Source: Thermogladius calderae 1633 (GTDB lineage: Archaea; Thermoproteota; Thermoprotei_A; Sulfolobales; Desulfurococcaceae). Taken from it: a DNA stretch of 64,000 bases. Under the pieces are notes generated by a model that was not told the origin of the DNA, searched no databases, and saw nothing but the letters and a program-made list of their open reading frames with translations. Numbering within the stretch: position 1 is the first letter of the stretch; every line of letters starts with the position of its first letter. The stretch covers positions 434,001-498,000 of the forward strand of contig NC_017954.1 in NCBI RefSeq assembly GCF_000264495.1. The letters run 5' to 3'. A program made the translations under genes and the position numbers. Of the stretch, positions 50,360 through 59,435 are shown piece by piece.

Positions 50360-50760
50360 TGTCCTTCGCCGGTAGAGAGCTCAAGTGGGGTCTAGCCCAC
50401 ATCTACAGTAGCATGAACAACACGATAATCCACATAACAGACATTACAGGGGCCGAGACGGTAAGTAGGTGGAGCGGCGGAATGGTCGTCAAAGCTGACA
50501 GAGAGAAGCCCAGCCCCTACGCCGCTATGATTGCCGCTAGCCGCGCCGCAGGCGACGCGATGGACAAGGGTGTTACGGCGATACACATAAGGGTGAGAGC
50601 ACCGGGCGGACACGGCCCTAAGACGCCTGGCCCGGGTGCTCAGGCTGCGATTAGGGCCTTAGCTAGGGCCGGCTTTATCATAGGCAGGATCGAGGACGTG
50701 ACTCCGATACCCCACGATACTACAAGGAGGCCCGGTGGTAGGAGAGGTAGGAGAGTCTAG
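50359..50760 (+). CDS. rps11: ribosomal protein uS11
   Basis: 133 residues. [49 protein letters not shown] (core [20 protein letters not shown], about 13-32) and [29 protein letters not shown] (core [14 protein letters not shown]) are conserved. The C-terminus [11 protein letters not shown] is basic. uS11 sits on the platform and is the partner of AK6/Fap7 in ribosome maturation. Confidence 0.97.
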   Translation: MSFAGRELKWGLAHIYSSMNNTIIHITDITGAETVSRWSGGMVVKADREKPSPYAAMIAASRAAGDAMDKGVTAIHIRVRAPGGHGPKTPGPGAQAAIRALARAGFIIGRIEDVTPIPHDTTRRPGGRRGRRV

Positions 50761-50775
50761 TGGTGTCCGGGGTTT

Positions 50776-51624
50776 ATGGACATAGAAGTCCTGCGGAGAG
50801 AAGGTAACGCTATTAGGTTGCTTGTTAGAGGCGTTAAACTACACGTCTTGAATAGCATAAGAAGAGCAATCTTAGCCGAAGTACCGACAATGGCCGTGGA
50901 CTACGTGGTTTTCATGGAAAACAGTAGCGTGTTCTACGACGAGTATATCGCGCACAGGCTAGGCCTGATACCGCTGACCAGCGAGAACGCCCTGGGAAAG
51001 TACAAGCCACCGGAGGAGTGCCGTGAAGCAGGAGAAAAAGGCGTGTTCTCGGAGGACTGTTTCGTCAAGCTCGAGTTGAGCGGGGAGGGTACTCCTGGGG
51101 GAGTTAAAACCCTGTACGCCGGCGACCTTGTCACGGGCGACCCTGACGTTAGGCCTGTGTACGAGAAGATACCTATTGTCCAGCTACTAGAGAACCAGCG
51201 GATCAAGTTGGAGGCGTATGCTAGGCTCGGTAGGGGTAGGGAGCACATAAAGTGGAGCCCTGCCTCAGTAGCTTCTCACAAGTACATCGCGAAGATAAAC
51301 ATAGATAGAGAGAAGTGCAGGTACCCGGGTTGCAAAAAGTGTGTTGAGATATGCCCCAAGCAGGTCATTGTAGAGAAGGACGGCACCGTAGAAGTCGAAG
51401 AAGCCAGATTAATGGACTGCAGCCTCTGCAGGTTATGTGAGACCGTCTGCCCTAGTGAGGCTATTAACGTTTCCTATAAGGAGGACGAGTACATACTATA
51501 CTTCGAGTCGACGGGTTCTTTAACCCCCAAGAGAATTTTAATAGAGGCAACTAGAGCTCTAGAAGACAAGCTTAACGAGCTTAAGAAGAGTCTAGTCGAG
51601 GGTGTCCCGTATGGAGCTAGCTAA
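50776..51624 (+). CDS. rpoD: RNA polymerase subunit D (Rpb3-like) with two Fe-S motifs
   Basis: 282 residues. The N-terminal HVLNSIRRAILAEVPTMAVDYVVFMENSSVFYDEYIAHRLGLIPL (core AHRLGLIPLTS) is the dimerisation domain that pairs with RpoL. The inserted ferredoxin-like domain carries eight Cys in two complete sets: C181, C186, C189, C193 and C215, C218, C221, C225. Many archaeal RpoD proteins keep only one or no cluster. The clusters stabilise the D-L heterodimer in other archaea. eL18 starts within the end of the gene. Confidence 0.96.
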   Translation: MDIEVLRREGNAIRLLVRGVKLHVLNSIRRAILAEVPTMAVDYVVFMENSSVFYDEYIAHRLGLIPLTSENALGKYKPPEECREAGEKGVFSEDCFVKLELSGEGTPGGVKTLYAGDLVTGDPDVRPVYEKIPIVQLLENQRIKLEAYARLGRGREHIKWSPASVASHKYIAKINIDREKCRYPGCKKCVEICPKQVIVEKDGTVEVEEARLMDCSLCRLCETVCPSEAINVSYKEDEYILYFESTGSLTPKRILIEATRALEDKLNELKKSLVEGVPYGAS

Positions 51625-51970
51625 GACAAACATAGTGTTAAGGAGGACTATTAGCGAGCTGAGGAGAGCCGCAAACAAGTACGGGGCAGCTATATGGGAT
51701 GAGGTCGCAGAAGAACTTTCAAGACCCCGTAGGAGAAGGAGAGTAGTCAATTTGAGTAGGATCAACAGGTACACTGGACCCGGCGACGTGGTGGTAGTTC
51801 CAGGGAAAGTCCTAGCCGCGGGTAGACTAGACCACCCAGTGACAGTAGCCTCTTTCAGCTTTTCTAAGGCAGCCGTAGAGAAGATACGGGCTAGCGGTGG
51901 TAGGGCAATACATATACTCGACCTAGTCAAGGAGAACCCGAAGGGCAGTGGGGTGAAGATTATTGGGTGA
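51611..51970 (+). CDS. rpl18e: ribosomal protein eL18
   Basis: 119 residues from ATG 51611, which has GGTG 6 nt before it; GTG 51602 is the other candidate. NIVLRRTISELRRAANKYGAAIWDEVAEELSRPRRRRRVVNLSRINRYTGPGDVVVVPGKVLAAGRLDHPVTVASFSFSKAAVEKI, with RRRRRVVNLSRINR and VVVPGKVLAAG as key parts, matches archaeal eL18. It overlaps rpoD by 14 nt and uL13 overlaps its stop by 8 nt, so the operon is continuous. Confidence 0.96.
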   Translation: MELAKTNIVLRRTISELRRAANKYGAAIWDEVAEELSRPRRRRRVVNLSRINRYTGPGDVVVVPGKVLAAGRLDHPVTVASFSFSKAAVEKIRASGGRAIHILDLVKENPKGSGVKIIG

Positions 51971-52433
51971 GGGAAAGACGGCTGAGAAAGACAAGGTTCT
52001 AGTAGTAGACGCGAGCGGGCTGATCCTAGGAAGAATGGCGAGTATCATAGCAAAGAAGCTACTCGAGGGATACAAGGTCTACGTGGTCAACGCGGAGAAG
52101 GCCGTCTTGAGCGGTGAGGGGAGGAGAGTAGTAGAGGGCTATAAGCTACTCTTAAACGTAAGAACCCACTACAACCCGGAAAAGAGTGGTATTAGAAGGC
52201 CTAGGACACCAGTGGGAATTGTTAAGAGAGCTGTCAGGGGTATGTTACCAATGGACAAGCCAAAGGGTAGACTCGCCTTCAGGAACCTGAGAGTATTCGT
52301 GGGATTACCAAAAGAGCTACAGGGACAGAACGTGGTCCGGTTCGAGGAAGCCGACGCGAACAGGCTTTCGGGCAGGTTTGTGACCGTTGCGGAAGTGGCT
52401 AAAAGCCTGGGTTGGAGGGGTGGTACTGAATGA
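51963..52433 (+). CDS. rpl13: ribosomal protein uL13
   Basis: 156 residues starting at TTG. VLVVDASGLILGRMASIIAKKLLEGYKVYVVNAEKAVLSG (core DASGLILGRMASIIAK, about 17-32) and PVGIVKRAVRGMLPMDKPKGRLAFRNLRVFVG (core RAVRGMLPMDKPKG) are conserved. It is part of the large subunit. uS9 overlaps its end by 4 nt. Confidence 0.97.
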   Translation: MGEGKTAEKDKVLVVDASGLILGRMASIIAKKLLEGYKVYVVNAEKAVLSGEGRRVVEGYKLLLNVRTHYNPEKSGIRRPRTPVGIVKRAVRGMLPMDKPKGRLAFRNLRVFVGLPKELQGQNVVRFEEADANRLSGRFVTVAEVAKSLGWRGGTE

Positions 52434-52852
52434 GCTCCCAAGAGGTTAGTGGACACAAGATAGTCGTGTCGTCGGGGAAGAGGAAGACGAGCGTAGCCGT
52501 GGCGACGATCAAGCCCGGAAAGGGTAGAGTGTGGGTTAACAACGTCCCACTCGAAGTCATACCTATCGAGTTGGCGAAGAACAAGATCCTCGAGCCACTC
52601 TTGCTCATAGGAGACCTGCGAAACGCGATCGACGTGAAGGTCAGAGTCAGAGGTGGGGGTTGGATGAGCCAAGCAGAGGCCTCCAGGATAGCTATAGCCC
52701 GAGGTATTGTGGAATACTTTGGACTAGAGGAGATAAAACGGGTTTACAAGGACTACGACAGGCACATGCTCAGCGGTGACCCCAGGCAGACCGAGCCCGA
52801 GAAGTGGGGTAGAATTAGTGCTAGGAGAAGGTGGCAGAAGAGCTACAGGTGA
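52430..52852 (+). CDS. rps9: ribosomal protein uS9
   Basis: 140 residues. [33 protein letters not shown] (core [21 protein letters not shown]) and the C-terminal [24 protein letters not shown], whose terminal KSYR reaches the P-site tRNA, are typical. GGTG is 7 nt before ATG 52430. rpoN follows 5 nt after the stop. Confidence 0.97.
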   Translation: MSSQEVSGHKIVVSSGKRKTSVAVATIKPGKGRVWVNNVPLEVIPIELAKNKILEPLLLIGDLRNAIDVKVRVRGGGWMSQAEASRIAIARGIVEYFGLEEIKRVYKDYDRHMLSGDPRQTEPEKWGRISARRRWQKSYR

Positions 52853-52857
52853 TGGAC

Positions 52858-53058
52858 ATGCTCTTCCCAGTTAGGTGCTTCACGTGCGGTGCTCCAATAG
52901 GTCACTTGTGGGAAGACTACATCAGGAGAGTCCAGGCTGGAGAAGACCCGGGGAAAGTCCTCGACGAACTCGGTGTTAAGAGGTACTGTTGTAGGAGGAT
53001 GTTTTTGTCCCACGTGGACATAGTGAAGCAGGTGTTGTACTTCCCCAAGACCTCGTGA
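52858..53058 (+). CDS. rpoN: RNA polymerase subunit N (Rpb10-like)
   Basis: 66 residues. The zinc site is formed by CFTCG (Cys 7 and 10) and RYCCRRM (two adjacent Cys near 44-45). ATG 52858 is chosen because it gives [11 protein letters not shown], matching the [11 protein letters not shown] start of the family, and AGGTGAT (52847-52853) is 4 nt before; GTG 52831 and ATG 52852 lie upstream in frame. RpoN binds RpoD, RpoL and RpoB in the assembly platform, which fits its operon with rpoD. Confidence 0.96.
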   Translation: MLFPVRCFTCGAPIGHLWEDYIRRVQAGEDPGKVLDELGVKRYCCRRMFLSHVDIVKQVLYFPKTS

Positions 53059-53068
53059 GGTGGTCTAA

Positions 53069-53731
53069 ATGAGTGAGGAGGAAAGACCAGATATGGAGGA
53101 GGAGAAGCCAATTACAATGCTACCGGGGGAGAAGGTAGTCGAGCTACTGATACCCCTCGAGGACTACTTGACGGCGGGAGTTCACATTGGTACACACATC
53201 TGCACGAAGTTCATGGAGCCTTTCGTATACAGGGTCAGGAGCGACGGGCTCTACATACTGGACGCAAGGAAGATAGACGAGAGGATAAGGATCGCTGCTA
53301 AGTTCCTCGCTAGGTACGAGCCGGCGAAGATCGCCGCGGTGTCAGTCAGGCAGTACGGCTTCAAGCCAGTCACTAAGATGTGCCAGTACGTTGGGTGTAA
53401 GCCGTTCACTGGCAGGTTCGTCCCTGGGACTTTCACGAACCCCAGCTTGAGCTGGTACTTCGAGCCCGACGTAGTGGTAGTGACAGACCCCAGGGCCGAC
53501 GCTCAAGCCGTCAAGGAGGCCGCCGAGATGGGCATACCTGTCGTGGCGTTCGCGGACACCGACAACAAGACCGAGTTTGTCGACCTGGTTATACCTGGGA
53601 ACAACAAGGGCAGGAAGAGCCTCGCCCTACTTTACTGGTTGTTGACTAGGCAGATACTAAGGGAGAAGGGGCTGATCCCGCCCAACGGGGACTTACCGGA
53701 GAAACCCTCCGATTTCGAGACGAAGCTCTAG
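53069..53731 (+). CDS. rps2: ribosomal protein uS2
   Basis: 220 residues. [44 protein letters not shown] (core [14 protein letters not shown], about 34-47) and [52 protein letters not shown] (core [19 protein letters not shown]) match archaeal uS2/SA. The N-terminal acidic tail of ~25 residues is usual in crenarchaea. It closes the ribosomal part of the operon before MEMO. Confidence 0.97.
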   Translation: MSEEERPDMEEEKPITMLPGEKVVELLIPLEDYLTAGVHIGTHICTKFMEPFVYRVRSDGLYILDARKIDERIRIAAKFLARYEPAKIAAVSVRQYGFKPVTKMCQYVGCKPFTGRFVPGTFTNPSLSWYFEPDVVVVTDPRADAQAVKEAAEMGIPVVAFADTDNKTEFVDLVIPGNNKGRKSLALLYWLLTRQILREKGLIPPNGDLPEKPSDFETKL

Positions 53732-53742
53732 GCGTGGTCTTA

Positions 53743-54606
53743 ATGAGTAAAAGGTATCCCGCTGTCGCCGGGTTTTTTTATCCAGCCAGTAGAAAAGAGC
53801 TCGTTGTAAGCATAGAACAGTCCTTCACGCACAAGTTGGGGCCTGGTAAGAAGCCTGTTGTGGCAGCCTCGCGGAATAAGAGCGTTGTCGGTTTCGTGGT
53901 CCCGCACGCTGGCTACATGTACAGCGGCCCTGTAGCGGCCCACGCCTATCTCGAGCTCGCCTCGGCGGGAGTACCAGAGACCGTCGTCATACTTGGCACA
54001 AACCACACGGGGTACGGAGCACTAGTCTCGGTCTACCCGGGTGGAACCTGGGTTACTCCACTAGGCGAGGTGAGGGTCGACAGCGAGCTCGCGAAGAAGT
54101 TAGTGGAGTTCAGCGGCTTCGCCGAACTAGACGAAGAGGCACACATAGAGGAGCACAGTGTTGAGGTTCAGGTCCCCTTTATCCAGTACATGTACGAGGA
54201 CAGAGTCAAGATCTTACCGGTTGTCATAGGGCTTCACACGGTAGACGTGGCTAGGGACCTGGCTCTCTCTTTGAAGAAGGCTGTATCGGAGCTAGGCCGG
54301 GACGTGGTAGTGCTCGCCAGTAGCGACTTCAACCACTACGAGCCTCAACACGTCACTGTGGCAAAAGACATGGAGGCCATAAACTACATCCTGAGAGGCG
54401 ACTCTGAAGGCTTCTACAGGGCGATAACAGAGAAGAACATAAGCGTGTGCGGTCCAGGAGGGATAATGACCCTCATAGAGTACACCAAGCTATACGAGAA
54501 GTACACCCCGCGTATAACGCTTTTGAAACACGCTACGAGCGGCGACGTGACAGGAGACTACTCTGCCGTCGTAGGCTACGCCTCAGTCAAATTCGAGGTA
54601 GCCTAA
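53743..54606 (+). CDS. MEMO1 family protein
   Basis: About 287 residues from ATG 53743 (GTG 53734 is upstream). PAVAGFFYPAS (about 6-16), VPHAGYMYSGPVAAHAY (about 53-69), LGTNHTGYG (about 83-91), HIEEHSVEVQVPF (about 128-140), SSDFNHY (about 193-199) and VCGPGGIMTLIEY (about 231-243) are MEMO1 signatures; the conserved His and Cys form a metal site like that of class III dioxygenases. Human MEMO1 has been tied to copper and signalling; in Archaea the gene sits by mevalonate genes, as here next to fni. Confidence 0.92.
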   Translation: MSKRYPAVAGFFYPASRKELVVSIEQSFTHKLGPGKKPVVAASRNKSVVGFVVPHAGYMYSGPVAAHAYLELASAGVPETVVILGTNHTGYGALVSVYPGGTWVTPLGEVRVDSELAKKLVEFSGFAELDEEAHIEEHSVEVQVPFIQYMYEDRVKILPVVIGLHTVDVARDLALSLKKAVSELGRDVVVLASSDFNHYEPQHVTVAKDMEAINYILRGDSEGFYRAITEKNISVCGPGGIMTLIEYTKLYEKYTPRITLLKHATSGDVTGDYSAVVGYASVKFEVA

Positions 54607-54617
54607 GGTGTTCCAGC

Positions 54618-55727
54618 CTGGTAGTAGACCACCTACTGAGAAAGCTTAGCCACATAAACGTGGTTCTGACCAAGGATGTCGACCACCCAGACCACTGTAA
54701 GCAGTACTTCGACTCGATCGTGTTGGTACACCAGGCTTTCCCGGCTCTGAGACTGGAGGACGTCGATCTACGCGCCAAGTTCCTGAAGTACGAGGTTAAC
54801 GCTCCAGTTATAATCACCGGTATGACAGGGGGGCATCCCGAGGTCTACTCGGTTAACGAGAAGTTAGCAACAATAGCAGAAGTACTACGTATACCCATAG
54901 GCGTTGGGTCGATGAGGCCTGTGTTAGTGAAGCGGGGCGACACTGCCGTCGCAGAGACTTACAAGGTCGTAAGGCGCGTAGCACGGGACGTCCCCGTAAT
55001 AGGCAATATAGGTGCAGTTAACCTACCGGGCCTCGACGAAAGAGTCTTTATAGACCTTGTGAACGAGTTTGAGCTAGACGCTCTGGCAGTCCACTTGAAC
55101 CCCGCCCAAGAAGTCGTGCAACCAGAGGGGGAGACAGGGTTCACCGTTGAGGTAGTTGAGGCAGTAGTTAGACTGGCGAAGGCTGTGAAAGTCCCTCTAA
55201 TAGTCAAGGAGGTCGGTAACGGTCTTTCAATGGAGGCGGTCTCAGTCTTCTACTCGAAGGGCATCAGAATATTCGACGTCGCGGGGGCCTGCGGTACAAA
55301 CTGGGTTTCCGTGGAAAAGCACAGGCTCCCAGAGAACGACGTGAGAAGATTTGTGGCAGAGTCGCTCTCCTCATGGGGTATACCAACGCCAGCCGCCATT
55401 GTAGAGGCCAGGTACATAGCCCCAGACGCTACTATAATAGCTAGCGGAGGAGTTTGGGACGGTTTGAGGGCCGCCAAGTCGATATCTCTGGGGGCAGACC
55501 TCGTTGGTCTGGCGAAACCCTTACTCAAGAAGCTCCTCTTAGAGGGCTACGAGCAAGCTCTGAAGTTCATGGAGGCGTACATACAGACCCTGAAGACCGT
55601 CATGTTCTTGACGTCCTCGAGGAACACGTTCGAGCTGAGGAGGAGGCCCATAGTTATACTCGGCCCACTACTAGAATACTTGAAGCAGAGAGGGGTCGAC
55701 GTAAACGAGTACGTGATGGCGAGGTAA
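54618..55727 (+). CDS. fni: isopentenyl-diphosphate isomerase type 2 (probable CTG start)
   Basis: About 369 residues. FMN-dependent type 2 isomerase: ITGMTGGHPEVYSVNEKLA (about 62-80), PIGVGSMRPVLV, IGNIGAVNLPG, AVHLNPAQEVVQPEGET (about 155-171), VKEVGNGLSMEA, DVAGACGTNW, IIASGGVWDGLRAAKSISLGADLVGLAKPLL (core SGGVWDGL, GADLVGLAKP). It makes DMAPP from IPP for the isoprenoid lipids. Homologues start with a RKxEH helix 6-7 codons after the initiator; here RKLSH is preceded by no ATG, GTG or TTG short of 54447, deep within MEMO. CTG 54618 gives the right length and lies 7 nt after AAGGTG. Confidence 0.92.
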   Translation: MVVDHLLRKLSHINVVLTKDVDHPDHCKQYFDSIVLVHQAFPALRLEDVDLRAKFLKYEVNAPVIITGMTGGHPEVYSVNEKLATIAEVLRIPIGVGSMRPVLVKRGDTAVAETYKVVRRVARDVPVIGNIGAVNLPGLDERVFIDLVNEFELDALAVHLNPAQEVVQPEGETGFTVEVVEAVVRLAKAVKVPLIVKEVGNGLSMEAVSVFYSKGIRIFDVAGACGTNWVSVEKHRLPENDVRRFVAESLSSWGIPTPAAIVEARYIAPDATIIASGGVWDGLRAAKSISLGADLVGLAKPLLKKLLLEGYEQALKFMEAYIQTLKTVMFLTSSRNTFELRRRPIVILGPLLEYLKQRGVDVNEYVMAR

Positions 55728-55730
55728 GAG

Positions 55731-56252
55731 TTGTACTACTACCCGGCCGTCCTAGTACCGTGTTCTAGCAATATGAAATGGTGCCTTGTAGGAGACCAGC
55801 TCTGTCCGTCGGCTGGCTCGTGCGAGTCTGGTCAAGGGTTCTGTCTCATCGAGTACGAGAGGGCTTTAGAGAGAATAGACCTCGTAGAGGCCACTGTTGT
55901 AAGCGACTTTATCGTCATCGAAAAGTACGGCCTGTCTACACCCTCGACTCGCGGGTTCTACCTCAAGGCGGGGGACAAAGTATGCCTCCAAGAGGTCTCG
56001 GCAGCCTACGTGACGATAACCAAGAAGGAGGGCGACCAGGTCAGGGAGGGGGAGAGAATAGGCTACATCCTCTCCTCTAAGGGGAATCTTAAGACTATAA
56101 GGTCTAGTTGTAATGGGATAATAACGTTGGTCGTCAATATAACATGGGAGACGCCAGAGAAATACGTGGTCGTGGTAGTGAAGGAAGATGAGCTTAGACA
56201 AGTCTTTGTTAGAGAAGGTACGGGAGGTTGCTCTAAAGAACGCCCTAATTAA
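55731..56252 (+). CDS. DUF2118 (biotinyl/lipoyl-like) protein
   Basis: 173 residues. The C-terminal part has the single-hybrid motif layout GFYLKAGDKVCLQEVSAAYVTITKKEGDQVREGERIGYILSSKGNLKTIRSSCNGIITLVV (core GDQVREGERIGYILSSKGNLKTI), as in DUF2118, which resembles biotin-carrier domains but lacks the MKM lysine. Cys are abundant near the N-terminus (C11, C18, C25, C31, C38). Function unknown; the gene is conserved next to gltX or isoprenoid genes in crenarchaea. TTG 55731 is used. The 3' end overlaps gltX by 65 nt. Confidence 0.75.
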   Translation: MYYYPAVLVPCSSNMKWCLVGDQLCPSAGSCESGQGFCLIEYERALERIDLVEATVVSDFIVIEKYGLSTPSTRGFYLKAGDKVCLQEVSAAYVTITKKEGDQVREGERIGYILSSKGNLKTIRSSCNGIITLVVNITWETPEKYVVVVVKEDELRQVFVREGTGGCSKERPN

Positions 56253-57945
56253 CGCCGTTAAACACGGCGGTAGAGCTGATACTAAGGCTGTAGTCTCGAA
56301 GGTCCTCGGCGAGCTGTCAGAGGCTAGGAAGTACGCGAAAGAAGTAGTCAAGGTCGTCCAGGAGATCGTCGAGTCCGTTAACAAAATGGCGCCCGAGGAG
56401 CAGCTCAGGCTTCTTAAGTCCAACTGGCCCGACCTAGTGCTCGAGAAAAGAGTGGAGAAGGAGAAGACCCTCCCGCCGCTACCAGAAGCAGTGGAGGGCA
56501 GGGTCGTCACAAGGTTCGCTCCTAACCCAGATTTCGCCATACACTTAGGTAACGCGCGGCCAGCATTACTTAGCTACTGGTACGCGAGGGAGTATAACGG
56601 AAAGTTCATTCTCAGATTCGAGGACACGGACCCGAGAACAAAGGCCCCATTCCCCGAGGCTTATCTGCAGATTAAAGAGGACCTGAGGTGGCTCGATGTC
56701 AAGTGGGACGAGGAGTACATTCAGAGCCTCAGGATGGAGTTGTTCTACGATATAGCGAAGGAGCTGATCAGAGTGGGTGGGGCTTATGTGGACAGGTGTA
56801 GCGATGAAGAATTCCGGAAACTAAGAAACGAGGGCAAGGCCTGTCCTCACAGGGATAAGAGTCCCGAGGAGAACCTAGAAGAGTTTGACAAAATGCTTGA
56901 AGGCCGCTTTGCTGAAGGAGAAGCTGTTGTAAGGGTGAAGACCGACCTTTTCCACCCCGACCCAAGCGTGCGGGACTGGGTGGCTCTGAGGATAATCGAC
57001 ACGTCCAAGACCCCTCACCCTATAACCGGGGACAAGTACGTCGTGTGGCCAACTTATAATTTCGCTGCTGGAGTCGACGACCACTTGATGGGTGTTACCC
57101 ACATCCTCCGCGCGAAAGAGCATGTATCGAACACCGTAAAGCAGAAATATCTCTACGACCACCTCGGCTGGAAGTACCCTGTTACGATCCACTTCGGTAG
57201 ACTGGGCCTCGAAGGCGTCATCCTAAGCAAGTCGAAGATGAGAAAGCTCAGTACGAAATCGGGTCTAAACCCCTACACCGACTTGAGGTTCGGCACTATT
57301 AGTAGCTTAAGGAGGAGGGGCATCAAGGCAGAGACTATACACCGAGTCGTCATGGACGTAGGAATAAAACCCGTTGACGCCAAAGTCAGCTTGGTGAACC
57401 TGTTTGCCATAAACAGGAGCATCGTGGACCCGATTGCTAGAAGGTACATGGCGGTGGAGGGTCCTGTACTAGCGGTTATGGAGCTGAATGTCGACAAAGC
57501 GGAAGCCCATATACCTAGGAGGCTTGGGACTAAGGATGTCGACTACTACGAGGTCAGGGGTGGGGATATCGTGGCCATATCACAAAGGGATCTCGCGGCA
57601 TACAAGCAGACAGGGTTCAGGCTATTAGGTCTAGGGAATTTCCGCGTCAAGGGAGTAGTAGAGAGGGACGGGCTACCTCTACTACAGCTCGAGTTGACGA
57701 GTCTGAGCTCAGAGGACGCGAAGAGGCTGGACCTTCCGATCATACAATGGGTGAAGATGGGCGAGCACGTCCAGGCAAAGCTAATCAGAGTTGAGGGCGA
57801 CAGGTTGGAGTCCCGCGACGTACTCGTCGAGAAGAGGATTTTAGACGAGAAGGCAGACAGTATAGTCCAGTTGTACAGGGTAGGGTTCGCTAGAGTGGAC
57901 TACGTAGGCGACAACGAGATCGTTCTCGTGTACAGCCATGACTGA
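56188..57945 (+). CDS. gltX: glutamyl-tRNA synthetase
   Basis: 585 residues, archaeal/eukaryotic type. An N-terminal helical extension (1-95) precedes RFAPNPDFAIHLGNARPALLSYWYA (HLGN as the HIGH motif, about 118-121), FILRFEDTDPRTK (about 138-150) and LSKSKMRKL (KMSKS equivalent, about 348-356), then a beta-barrel anticodon domain. In archaea the enzyme charges tRNA-Glu and usually leaves tRNA-Gln to be made via GatDE, so it may be discriminating. It overlaps both neighbours (DUF2118 by 65 nt and the methyltransferase by 8 nt). Confidence 0.95.
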   Translation: MSLDKSLLEKVREVALKNALINAVKHGGRADTKAVVSKVLGELSEARKYAKEVVKVVQEIVESVNKMAPEEQLRLLKSNWPDLVLEKRVEKEKTLPPLPEAVEGRVVTRFAPNPDFAIHLGNARPALLSYWYAREYNGKFILRFEDTDPRTKAPFPEAYLQIKEDLRWLDVKWDEEYIQSLRMELFYDIAKELIRVGGAYVDRCSDEEFRKLRNEGKACPHRDKSPEENLEEFDKMLEGRFAEGEAVVRVKTDLFHPDPSVRDWVALRIIDTSKTPHPITGDKYVVWPTYNFAAGVDDHLMGVTHILRAKEHVSNTVKQKYLYDHLGWKYPVTIHFGRLGLEGVILSKSKMRKLSTKSGLNPYTDLRFGTISSLRRRGIKAETIHRVVMDVGIKPVDAKVSLVNLFAINRSIVDPIARRYMAVEGPVLAVMELNVDKAEAHIPRRLGTKDVDYYEVRGGDIVAISQRDLAAYKQTGFRLLGLGNFRVKGVVERDGLPLLQLELTSLSSEDAKRLDLPIIQWVKMGEHVQAKLIRVEGDRLESRDVLVEKRILDEKADSIVQLYRVGFARVDYVGDNEIVLVYSHD

Positions 57946-58834
57946 GGGATGGCTGGGAGCCCTCAGGTTTCCACGCCACTTTTACAGGCCAGCGAGGGGG
58001 TATTGGTTCACGAGCTTTCTAGTGCGGTTACTCGAGAGTGGAGACGGGTGCTTCCACGCCACACTAGACATAGGGCTAACGCAGAGCCTGGTCTGTAGAC
58101 AGGGCGGTTACGTGAGAGTCGGGGATTTAGAGCTCCCTATTTCAGACCTGAGGCCTACTGAACCCGATAGGGTCGTGTTCTTCGACGTAGACAAGCAGGA
58201 GCTCTACGAGGTTGTCAAGCACACGGAGTCGGGGTTCTACAAGCTTAAGGCTGTCGGGCTAGACGTAGCCCCGACACTCGAAATCAACGGTATTCACATG
58301 CACCGGATAAAGGACGTCGACCCTATCACGGACACGCTCTACAAGGTAAGAGCGTTGAGGCTCAAGAGAGGGGGGATAGTCCTTGATACATGTATGGGGC
58401 TGGGGTACACGGCGATCACTGTAGCCGAGTTCGGGGCAAGCCTGGTAATCACGTTCGAGGTAGACCCCAACGTTGTTTACGTAGCCGAGAGGAATCCGTG
58501 GAGCAGGGGCCTGGCAGACGAGAGAGTGAAGATCCACCTAGGCGACGTAGTCGAAGCTGTGTACGAGTTACCAGACGAGTTCTTTGACAGGGTAATCCAC
58601 GACCCCCCGAGGTTCACGTCCTCGACAGGTGACCTGTACAGCCAGGAGTTCTACAACCAGTTGTTCAGGGTCTTGAAGCCAGGCGGGGTACTCTTCCACT
58701 ACACGGGTGAACCTAGAGCGAGGGGGCCTCCAAGTATCCTGAAAGGAATAAAGGAGAGACTTGTACGGGCTGGTTACGTGAGGGTGTTCTTTGATAGGAG
58801 AGCTATGGGGTTTACTGCCGTGAAGCCTGGTTAA
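57938..58834 (+). CDS. COG2521-type predicted SAM-dependent methyltransferase
   Basis: 298 residues. An N-terminal domain of ~130 residues is followed by the Rossmann methyltransferase core: VLDTCMGLGYTAIT (about 147-160), VITFEVDPNVVYVAERNPWSR (core FEVDPNV), HLGDVVEAVYELPDEFFDRVIHDPPRFTS (HDPPR near 222-226), FRVLKPGGVLFHYTGEP. COG2521 proteins are archaeal, with a possible nucleic acid or tRNA substrate; reaction unknown. ATG 57938 overlaps gltX by 8 nt, and the gene ends the long operon begun at uS13. Confidence 0.82.
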   Translation: MTEGWLGALRFPRHFYRPARGYWFTSFLVRLLESGDGCFHATLDIGLTQSLVCRQGGYVRVGDLELPISDLRPTEPDRVVFFDVDKQELYEVVKHTESGFYKLKAVGLDVAPTLEINGIHMHRIKDVDPITDTLYKVRALRLKRGGIVLDTCMGLGYTAITVAEFGASLVITFEVDPNVVYVAERNPWSRGLADERVKIHLGDVVEAVYELPDEFFDRVIHDPPRFTSSTGDLYSQEFYNQLFRVLKPGGVLFHYTGEPRARGPPSILKGIKERLVRAGYVRVFFDRRAMGFTAVKPG

Positions 58835-58910
58835 CCCGCTCTAAGTTAACGTTAAAAACCCGTTGTAGAATTCTAGGAGACTACAGACGACCACTAGGGA
58901 GGAGGATGAT

Positions 58911-59291
58911 ATGCCCAAACCGTTCTATGTGAAATTCGAGGTCCCACAAGACCTGGCTGAGAAGGCGTACGATCTCCTTAAGAAAGCGAGGGAGACTGGC
59001 GGGAAAATCAGGAAGGGGACAAACGAGACCACTAAGGCTGTAGAGAGGGGCCAGGCGAAACTCGTGTTGATCGCGGAAGACGTCGACCCCCCTGAGATAG
59101 TCGCGCACTTGCCGGCGTTGTGCGACGAGAAAAAGATACCCTACATCTACGTGCCCAGCAAGCAGAAACTGGGACAGGCAGCCGGCATCGAAGTCGCTGC
59201 GGCCAGTGCTGCGATAATCGACTTTGGAGGAGCTAAGGATCTCGCCGAGGAAGTCCTGTCGAAACTGAAGGAGATCAGGGCCAAGAGCTAG
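58911..59291 (+). CDS. rpl7ae: ribosomal protein eL8 (L7Ae)
   Basis: 126 residues. [54 protein letters not shown] has the kink-turn binding motif [12 protein letters not shown] (about 38-49) and the [18 protein letters not shown] loop. Archaeal L7Ae serves the ribosome, C/D and H/ACA snoRNPs and RNase P. GGAGGATGAT precedes ATG 58911; AACGTTAAAAACC near 58850 may be the promoter. A strong T tract follows its stop. Confidence 0.97.
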   Translation: MPKPFYVKFEVPQDLAEKAYDLLKKARETGGKIRKGTNETTKAVERGQAKLVLIAEDVDPPEIVAHLPALCDEKKIPYIYVPSKQKLGQAAGIEVAAASAAIIDFGGAKDLAEEVLSKLKEIRAKS

Positions 59292-59320
59292 AGTGAACCG
59301 CTCTCACATACAAAGAACTG

Positions 59321-59331
59321 TTTTTATTTTT
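59321..59331 (+). terminator. T-rich terminator of eL8
   Basis: TTTTTATTTTT follows the eL8 stop by about 30 nt, the longest T-rich tract in this part of the window. It should end the eL8 message before the opposing eS28 gene. Confidence 0.6.
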
Positions 59332-59435
59332 AGCTTTCGGTCATGTGTACTGCTAGGCTAGTCCTATTAAGCCAGGTAAACTTGATAGCCAAGAACCGCT
59401 CTCTTTTACCCGGCGAAGGGCTGAGGTAGAGGGGT

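Noticed and set aside
54447-54617. ATG 54447 as start of the isomerase
   Set aside because: It would add 57 residues of unrelated Arg-rich sequence read out of frame within MEMO; the family begins at about 54618.
59294-59403. AACCGCTCTC repeated at 59294 and 59394
   Set aside because: Only two copies of a 10-mer with different flanks; probably chance.
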